Of a DNA stretch of 64,000 nucleotides, positions 56,361 to 64,000 are shown in pieces. The translations under genes were made by a program, and so were the position numbers. The notes under the pieces are model-generated. The model worked only from the letters and a program-made list of their open reading frames with translations. It did no database searches and had not been told where the DNA came from. The first letter of the stretch is position 1. Each line of letters begins with the position of its first letter. This DNA comes from Agrypnia vestita (taxonomy: Eukaryota; Arthropoda; Insecta; Trichoptera; Phryganeidae). The stretch is taken from assembly GCA_016648135.1 (NCBI GenBank), contig JADDOH010000486.1, forward strand, positions 62,001-126,000, in the 5' to 3' direction.

Positions 56361-56809
56361 CACGCGAAAACAGTCTTAATTTATTAAAAGGGGTTATACA
56401 AGTACAATATGAGAACATCTACAATCTAGAAAATATAATATAAGAACTCCCGAGGAGACGTCCACGGACAAAATAAATCGACACCCCTCCTTGGAGGGAA
56501 AGGGACAAAACAAAATAAGAACATGTAGCACTTGTGTCAGAAGAGGCTTAAAAATACCGGTTCAGGAGAAACAACGTAACAATTGACAAAACAAGATACA
56601 AAACAGAAAGATAACACGGTAGTACAAATAACATGCAAAATAACAATTGAAAACATAATAAAAATTAACAAGAATGTAAAAAAAGAAGAAAACAAAGAAA
56701 GACCGAGGCAGGGCAACAACACGGTTAAGGTTACATCAGGACCACAGAGCAGGATATTCGGTATTTAAAAAAACGCATAATTTAAAAACTGATTAAATAG
56801 CCTATTTGT
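56361..56809. other. No recognised gene
   Basis: A-rich sequence on the plus strand; no recognisable features. Confidence 0.45.
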
Positions 56810-57250
56810 AAATGAGCCCTGCAGCCGCGCCACTGCGCAGCATATCCCCCTCCGCCGCCCGCCCCGGTTAAATAAGGGAAACGGCAATAGGGCTCTTATG
56901 GCCACGACACACGTACAGCACGCCATCCGAACGTTATTGGTTCCGAATAATGACAGCCAAAGCGGCGTGTTTTTATCTTCCGGCGTTAAAAAGTATCGAT
57001 GGGATGGCCGGACCTGATCACCGCCTCACGTGCTCCGCCGAGCTAATAGAATCACGTAAGAGTGAGCCGTCATTGTTGTCGATGCGGCGCAACTTGACGT
57101 TTAACGAGGAATTTCGCGCTAATGCCATTCGCCTTTTTTGGCACATCGCATTATCGACGGAACAACCCCACGGCGTGACGTGTACCGGTGCAAACATGTT
57201 TTCTGGCGAATATGAAAAGTTCATTACGCTTCGTTGAAAATTGCCTGTCA
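56810..57250. other. GC-elevated island, candidate regulatory element
   Basis: About 440 bp of higher GC. Contains GGCTCTTATGGCCACGAC (TTATGGCC resembles Abd-B-type sites), ATTGG boxes and TCACGTGC (E-box CACGTG at 57027-57032). A 95-codon plus frame (56950-57237) has no known motif. Candidate conserved non-coding element or exon. Confidence 0.35.
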
Positions 57251-57314
57251 AAGTATATTGCGTTACGCAACGCGTTTTCCACTCTGTATTTTTAAGGTAA
57301 TATTTTCCCTTTTT

Positions 57315-57752
57315 TACTTCCTTTATATTAACTCGTGGCGTCTGCTTGCTTGCCGGCAACAAAAACTTTGGATCGATTTTTGACCCTTTTCCCGTGATCC
57401 AATCGAGCTGAAACTTGGCAAGCAGACTCGTGGCGACGATCAAGAAGATCTATCAAATTTTGGTTAAAAAAAATTAATAATTATAGTATAATTTCGGATT
57501 TTTAGAATTTTTATTGGTTTTCAACGGCGCGGCGGCCCGATAACGTCGCGGGATATTTTCTAAATTTGAATTACTCCGTCAGTATAATAGGTACATCACT
57601 ACGAATTTCGAAAATTTACAAAATAATTGGTTCACTGATGACAGCAAAATTGGGTTTTTTGGGAAAAAATCAAATAATAATTTATTTCTTTTAGATTTCT
57701 GCTTAGTTTTGAAGAATTCTACATTACTCAAATCTGATTCTGCGGGTGCAAA
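57315..57752 (-). mobile_element. Dispersed repeat family A, copy 3 (partial)
   Basis: Starts ACTTCCTTTATATTAACTCG and runs through CTTGGCAAGCAGACTCGTGG and GGCGGCCCGATAACGTCG to TTCTACATTACTCAAATCTG. The last portion matches the internal part of the 63.3-kb copy (complement), so that internal segment is a normal part of one family A subtype. Confidence 0.8.
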
Positions 57753-58215
57753 AAACTTTGGGTCGTTTTTTAACCCTTTTCCCGTGATCCAATCGAGCTG
57801 AAACTTGGCAAGTAGACTCGTGGCGACGGTAAAATAATTAATAAGTATAGTATAATTTCGGATTTTTAGAAATTTTATTGGTTTTTTCGAATTGGAATCA
57901 TTAGAAAAGTTTGCTTACTAGCAACGGCGGACCGATAACGTCGCGGAATATTTTCTAAATTTGAATTACTCCGTCGGTATACATAATAGGTACTTCACTA
58001 CGAATTTCGAAAATCTAAATTGACTGACGAATGTTTTTAGAATTTAATCTTCAAAGCATGAAGTGTCTTATCAAAGCTCAAAACATCTGACATTTTAGAA
58101 ATATATTAAATTACTGTAAGTTTAGTGTTATATTATATCTTTTAATTCGTCTTTAATTGTTGTTATATTTTAAAGAAAGGGAGTATAAAAAAAACTTGGT
58201 TTCTATGGGTTACTT
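57753..58215 (-). mobile_element. Dispersed repeat family A, copy 4 (tandem to copy 3)
   Basis: Begins inside the core (AAAAAACTTTGGGTCG), repeats CCCGTGATCCAATCGAGCTG and the GACCGATAACGTCG block, and ends AAAGAAAGGGAGTATAAA, GGGTTACTTTTC. Joined head to tail with copy 3, lacking its own left end. This suggests recombination between copies or insertion of one into another. Confidence 0.8.
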
Positions 58216-58540
58216 TTCGATGAAAATTAATTCTTTTTCTACTAATAGAAATCTGTGTGTTTTCGTTTTCTATGCAAAAATCTCACATAAACATGTAGGC
58301 TGTCTATTTTTTTGAGTTTGTGAATACCAAACTTAAATAAATTTACCATTTAACGAATCTTTTATCTTTTACATCTAAAATTCTACAAACGAAATTGAAG
58401 TCGCATAATTTTGAGTGTGACGGGAACTTACGTTAAGAACAAAAAAAATTACAGTAAAAATATGATCATTAAATCTATTATAAATCTTAATCATATACTT
58501 TTAATAGTGTATATACATAGCTGAACCTGTCAAAACTGAC
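58216..58540. other. No recognised gene
   Basis: AT-rich spacer. Confidence 0.5.
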
Positions 58541-58544
58541 GGTA

Positions 58545-58800
58545 CTTTTACATGACGGTTCCTAAGGAATAAGTATATATTTATTTTATTTTTAAAAAAA
58601 TCGAAGAAAAAAAAAATTGTTTGAAAAAAGTTACGGACGTTACACGAAGTTACGCGGACGGACGGACGGACATACAGACAACGAAATTATTATAGCGTAC
58701 AAAATCTTTAAATAGTGCGGGATTGTTGATGATAATTGGGAAACGAACTCAGATCCCTCGGTGTGAGAGGCAGTTTCATGCCCACTGGGATACGAGGGTC
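58545..58800 (-). mobile_element. tRNA-like SINE, minus strand
   Basis: The minus strand starts with an A-box-like TATCCCAGTGGG, then a degenerate B-box GGGATCTGAGTTCG about 48 nt from the A-box. The body contains GTCTGTATGTCCGTCCGTCC and GTAACTTCG, an A/T-rich middle, and the 3' part TACTTATTCCTTAGGAACCG, GTCAGTTTTGACAGG. The 3' part recurs at 32225-32310 and 52737-52800. The head would be the RNA polymerase III promoter. Confidence 0.5.
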
Positions 58801-60279
58801 GCCTAATTATTCATTATTGCATTATTCTAAATAGGTATGTATGTCCAAACATACGTAAAATATTATGATTTATACAGAAATAAGTTTTGTGCACATATAT
58901 CATCAATTTATTATTCATCATTTATATGTTCTCATGTGAATATGGGAATAAACTATCCGATTATTTCGAATGTGACTGGAACAACAACACTGACTAGCCG
59001 CTAAGGAGGTGCGAGCAAGCGAGTGTGACACGTCAACTACACGGCATTTATATTAATTTTTTAATACTAATTACGTTCCGTATTTTTTTATGGGTGTACA
59101 ACTAGTAATTAAATAATTATAACAAATATATTACACCAACGAGTCACGTAAAATTCCCTTTTTGGAGAAAATACTTATGTGAACATGCAAATAAATAATA
59201 TATTTTCAATCTCATGTGTATATGTACCTACTCCTTATTTCATAAATATTTTAGAAAATTAAGACGGTTTAGAGATAAAATAAAATAAAAAAACTATTTT
59301 ACCTCGCCAATGATATAGCAATACTCCTCCGTTTTATAATATATATAACCAAGGACAAAAACGACCCAAAACTATAAATGTTAATGTGCGAGTTGTGTCT
59401 TCTAGTTATATCCTTTATCCTGCTGGGTCTATCGGGGAGATCACGCATCAAAAGTAGGCTTTTTCTTTGTAAATCAGCCTCCATCACGTGGTTGGATCAG
59501 GAGGCAGACACTCCGAAACAAATGGGGTTCTATATGGCCGACGCTGTCATTTGTTATCCTGTGTAGTGAGCGGGGGACTATATTGAATGTTTACCTTCGT
59601 CTCGGAAGACAAGGAAAAATTGATAGCCACGCGATGTGAAAAAATCGATGCGCGATGTAGCCAGAGACTAAGATACTATCAGATACATGTCAATTTCATT
59701 TTTCATTCATTTGGATAAATTGAAGTAAAGGTTTACTTTAATATATTTATAAATCCTTAATCAGAAGTTTACTGGAATTCTCATCAGCACCCTGGTAAGA
59801 GTAAAGACTGATTCATAAATCTCTAACATATCGACAAGGTCTAAGCGATTCGCTTGATACATACGAAAAGTGATTCGAAATATTTTACCCTACTTTTTTA
59901 GGAAATATAAGGAAAATTATGAACTTTATTACACTCTAGAAAAAAACAAACAAGACTCTCCATCAATACTCTCACAAATATACCAAAATATTATTGTTCG
60001 ACCAATGAAACTCCAAGCCTATTTCATACCAAGTTTTATAAAATCAATCTAAGTTATTACTCTCCTCTATCCAAAATGATTTTATACTATGAAACGGAGT
60101 GAAATGTTTTAATGCAAGTGCAAGAGACAAAGATGCGTGGAAACAAGGAAGAAAGCTTTATCACAATAATTTATTTAAAGTCATGAAAACATAGAGTACA
60201 TAAGCCGCAGAAATATAAAAGCGCATAGGTACATAAATACAAAATAAAAATGGCACGGGCACTTAGGTCTCTGGCACGG
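58801..60279. other. No recognised gene
   Basis: AT-rich; 59299-59566 has overlapping short frames on both strands with mixed composition and no known motif. Confidence 0.45.
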
Positions 60280-60990
60280 TCACTGAAGAGTATTGTGGTG
60301 GGATTCTTGATGATCGGTAAAATCTCTTGCCGGAAAAAAACTCGAGTGCAAGAGCGATGGCAGAGAGACGTTTCGGAGATGAGAACTTGATGAGTCTCGC
60401 AAGATCGGCTTGGTACCGAATCGGTGCAGCAGGAGAATGGAGAATGTTCGTCTGCGGCGGTGATACGGTTCTCTATGTTTGCCAGAAATACCTCCCGGAC
60501 ATCTCCTAGAAAGGCGAGGACTGATTAACCTTCCTTCCAATATTAGCATCCGGATTTTATGTATTTTCAGTGGTGGGGATGCATTTGAAATTCAAGGGCA
60601 TAACTGTTTAATTGTTTTTGCCTGGCACGGTCTTCCACAGTGAAGTTTGCCGAGAATGTGCCATCTTCGAAAGAGTGGCAATTTTGCAGCCATTCGGCCG
60701 GGTTTATCAGTTCCAAGAAACACAAGCCACACGTGCGGGATTTTCGTTCACCCTCAGATGTCTGTATCAACAACAACAAGATATCGTGCATTTGGATATC
60801 TTATCCAACTAAATATGTTCTCCGTGACTCAGACATATTCTGAAAGCAAATTTTTAATAACCTTAACAGTCGTTATAAATTTAATGGTCGTTCGAACGTC
60901 TAATGCGTGGTTTATGCTTTTCATTGACAAAATGAGCAATATTCAGTGTCACCGAGAAGCGTTGTTATGCACGTCGCACGATAGATCAAG
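60280..60990. other. GC-elevated island with overlapping frames
   Basis: Two GC-elevated patches (60300-60510 and 60610-60780). Frames on both strands (60327-60509 plus, 60280-60549 minus, 60567-60791 minus, 60647-60994 plus) carry no recognisable domain. Conserved non-coding element or unrecognised exon. Confidence 0.3.
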
Positions 60991-61152
60991 ATGACTTTGG
61001 AACCCAGGCACTCCACACTTTTGTGGCTATATTGTATAAGAACACTTATTTATTTACCACACTAGTCTAAATTGATTACTTACACACATACAATGACACA
61101 AATTTTAATTTTCAACATCAGTTATTATTTACTTACCGTAAAAAGTAAATTT
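60991..61152. other. No recognised gene
   Basis: AT-rich spacer. Confidence 0.5.
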
Positions 61153-61200
61153 TGCGATATATTTGCAATATTATACATATAATATTGCAAATATATCGCA
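61153..61200. repeat. Perfect 21-bp-arm hairpin
   Basis: TGCGATATATTTGCAATATT continues to position 61173 and pairs perfectly with 61180-61200 across the 6-nt loop TACATA. A second, weaker hairpin with 14-bp arms (AGTTGTATAATATA) follows at 61224-61256. Confidence 0.9.
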
Positions 61201-61256
61201 TAGTTGTATATTTATATATAACATAGTTGTATAATATATGCAATATATTATACAAC

Positions 61257-63337
61257 TTGCACATTAATGTGACTTTAGGACTAACCATCGGGGTAATTTG
61301 TTGATAATCCTTATTTTATATATTTTTTAATAATAGTTGAAATATCTACCGTTACAATAATTTTCTTGACTGTAATGACACGGAATGACCGCCAATTATC
61401 ATTTGATGTCTGAATACCTCAGATTGTTTGTAAAAATTCCAGAACAAAGTTGCTTAAAGAAATATAATAGATTTATAGACACTAATTGTTCTGTCTGATA
61501 GATGTTTTATTAATCGATTGAATAATTTCATCCTATTCTAATCACATTCTTACTGTATTTGGTGAAAATGAGAACACATCTGAAAAAAATAACTGTCAAG
61601 CTATTAATCCTGTCATAAGATTCTTTCTGGGGCCCTTGTTGTATTAAATATATTTTGTAAAAATTTCTGAATTCTGAAAATACTGATTATTTCAATAATA
61701 GCAAATTAATTTTGAAGAAATTAATTTTAGAAACTTTATTTAAATTTTCAGGTGTGAGTTTTCTGGGATATTCTGCCGTGTTTCTACGAACTTTATAGCC
61801 TGTTGTGTTGGGTTTTTAGTACAAATATTAGTAAAAAGATAATACTTAAAATACACGTAGTGTTTTCTTTTTATTGATACATCTTACTCATTTAAGAAAA
61901 ATTGAGATTATGTTGTTATTTGCTGTAAGGTCGGAAAACATTAAATCTATATTTCAAATGATTCTCCATTTCATGGTAAGTTACATTCGAATACTCGGCT
62001 GAGATTAAAATTATTTCATTGTATTCTCAAAATTTGGAATAGTTTACAGCGTTTTTTTTTAAATGAGGGCATCCATTAGCGTCCAATACCTTGAAATGAA
62101 ATACTTCATGTTCAAATTCATCAATAACATAATCGTTTCTTCATTCGTCAAATCATGTTTGTTATATCAACTGCCAAACTGTTAACTAGTTTCACGAAAC
62201 TATGCCATTATCTACTTACGCTTTTTTCTTAACTCCGTGTATTCGCGTTTTATCATTGCTTTTTGCAAATTGTGCTAGTTGGCTTACAAAATGCTCTCTA
62301 TCTCAATTAATGAATTAATTTAGAATAAATTTTTGTACTTTGGACAAAATCACCATTCCACTAGCATTCCAGATGAGATGCGAAATGCGAAGATGCTGTG
62401 AGATGCGAAAAATAAATATTATAATAAAATGAAAATCACAGAAAAACCGGTATTCAGAACGATCAGGCAATAGCAATAGCTCAATTAATAGAATAATAAA
62501 TAAAAATCTTAAAAAAAGACCAATTGGTATAAGATCTTTAAAATTTACTTTAATTTTGAGATAATCTCATGTTTTTCTTATGACTAATAATTGATATAAC
62601 TTTAACGTTCTTATAGCCACAGTGAAAAGGAATAGAAAGACTTTTTGTAATTTTAAATTTTATATTTTCCAACGTAGAAGACCTCTCACAGATTCGGTAG
62701 GTGTCGACGTGTCGACGAAAGAGTAACAACCACGTAAATGTCCCTTAAGAAAAAGATGACGAAAATAATATTTTATTTCTTCGATTTAATATCGAAATGA
62801 AAAAAAACGCGTTTCATATTTTTTCGTGATAAATTCATTATGTATCTTAAATTCGCCCTATTCCTTTCCTGCTTGATCGAATTTCCCTCAAAAAACTTTT
62901 AGAGCTCCCTTCTTTGGAACCTCTCAAAATACCCATGTGAACAAATATACGTTTCTTCTGAGAAACTCTCAAATAAAGATAACAAGGATCCGCTCCAATC
63001 GAGTTATTTTAATAAACTTCTTTATAGCTTGTATGTAAAATTACCTTACAAACGGAACAAACTTTCCAAATAACGTCAGAACAGTTTCGCAACTTTGGCG
63101 AAATAAAGGAAATACAAAGAATGCTGAAAACACGCAGAGGTAAGGTGACACACGTTACGTTAACGTTTTGCAAAGACGTTAAAAATAATAATTACACGTG
63201 TTTAACAAGCCAACAAACTTCGCAAACACGTGCTAATCACTTTTCGTTCGAAAAAGTTTATTCGTAATTTTAATTAACATTATACTCCGCAACGGGTTTC
63301 TGTGCGTTGAATATTAGAAGGGTTAAAAGTAAAAAAA
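61257..63337. other. No recognised gene
   Basis: About 2 kb AT-rich with no protein-like frame or recognised repeat. Confidence 0.5.
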
Positions 63338-63966
63338 AAAGTAACCCATAAAAACCAAGTTTTTACTACACTCCCTTTCTTTGTAAAATATAACAATAAT
63401 TAAAGACGAATTAAAACATATAACATAACACTAAACTTACAGAAATTTAATATATTTCTAAAATGTCAGATGTTTTGAGATGTCAAGATTTTGATAGGTT
63501 CAATTATCATCAATATCGTACCTTGTGAATTTCCAGCGTCAAATGATTTAGTCAGAATCAGATTTGAGTAATGTAGAATTCTTCAAAACTAAGCAGAAAT
63601 CTAAAATAAATAAATTATTGTTTGATTTTTTCCCAAAAAACCCAATTTTGCTGTCATCTGTGAACCAATTATTTTGTAAATTCTCGAAATTCTTAGTGAT
63701 GTACCTATTATACCGACGGAGTAATTCAAATTTAGAAAATGTTCCGCGACGTTATCGGACCGCCGCGCCGTTGAAAACCAATAAAATTTCTAAAAATCCG
63801 AAAATATAATATAATTATTAATTTTTTTTAACGAAAATTTGACAGATCTTCTTGATCGTCGCCACGAGTCTGCTTGCCAAGTTTCAGCTCGATTGGATCA
63901 CGGGAAAAGGGTCAAAAATCGATCAAAAGTTTTTGTTGCCGGCAAGCAAGCAGACGCCACGAGTAA
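63338..63966 (+). mobile_element. Dispersed repeat family A, copy 5 (near complete)
   Basis: Starts AAGTAACCCATAAAAACC and ends AGACGCCACGAGTAAT. Contains TGTTTTGAGATGTCAAG, the insertion-type segment GATTTGAGTAATGTAGAATT also present in copy 3, CGACGTTATCGGACCGCCG and TTTCAGCTCGATTGGATCAC. The 81-codon frame inside (63564-63809) is not conserved between copies. Near the end CTTGCC and GGCAAGCAAGCAGACG can pair, closing a hairpin around the GGATC...GATC core. Confidence 0.85.
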
Positions 63967-64000
63967 TAAATTTATTTTATTATTTTATAGCTTATGGAAT

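Noticed and set aside
58735..58800. tRNA gene
   Set aside because: A-box is good but the B-box is degenerate and no cloverleaf forms; the attached body recurs elsewhere, as in a SINE.
61153..61200. microRNA precursor
   Set aside because: Loop of 6 nt and perfectly paired 21-bp arms in AT-only sequence do not fit a typical pre-miRNA; a bare inverted repeat is simpler.
63564..63809. 81-codon frame inside repeat family A
   Set aside because: Not conserved in the other four copies of the repeat.

Overview
The window reads as AT-rich, gene-poor nuclear DNA of an insect, most likely a moth or butterfly. It has no bacterial-style gene packing and no ORF matching a complete familiar protein. Short transposable-element (TE) relics are dense: LINE C-terminal fragments, a PIF/Harbinger-like element, a Helitron-like element ending CTAGT, foldback MITEs and tRNA-like SINE heads. 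The lepidopteran assignment is inference from the style of these repeats; no host gene fixes it.

Layout. 1-8.5 kb: AT-rich spacer with a GC-richer block carrying CCAAT/TATA/initiator-like sites (about 1.94-2.67 kb) and an unrecognised hairpin-rich block (2.76-3.56 kb). 8.5-9.6 kb: a foldback element, then an eight-copy 102-bp minisatellite that happens to stay open as an ORF. 11-20.7 kb: several foldback or tandem repeats, including a cluster of four near-identical palindromes (15.0-15.2 kb), a possible minus-strand exon (16.02-16.18 kb), a degenerate tandem array (17.9-18.9 kb) and an 86-bp tandem array (20.3-20.6 kb). 22.6-34.1 kb: decayed LINE fragments, a nested TE insertion at 29 kb and an inverted-repeat pair around a LINE piece at 26-27 kb. 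34-45 kb: two inverted copies of one TIR element 10 kb apart, a Harbinger-like element at 39.6-40.2 kb and a CpG-rich island. 47.65-48.05 kb: a Helitron-like element packed with heat-shock-element pentamers. 49.5-50.1 kb: a 525-bp foldback. 50.6-57.3 kb: a series of GC-elevated islands and the best gene candidate, a 120-codon single-exon CDS on the minus strand (54943-55305) with a YY1-like start-site motif and a polyA signal. 57.3-64 kb: further dispersed-repeat copies, a SINE-like unit and AT-rich hairpins.

No pathway or operon can be reconstructed. The notable signals are in the mobile and repetitive fraction: heat-shock elements inside a Helitron-like unit, hammerhead-ribozyme-like cores placed in inverted and tandem arrangement inside foldback elements, and long foldbacks whose transcripts would be double-stranded. 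All similarity between copies was judged by eye, so boundaries are approximate.
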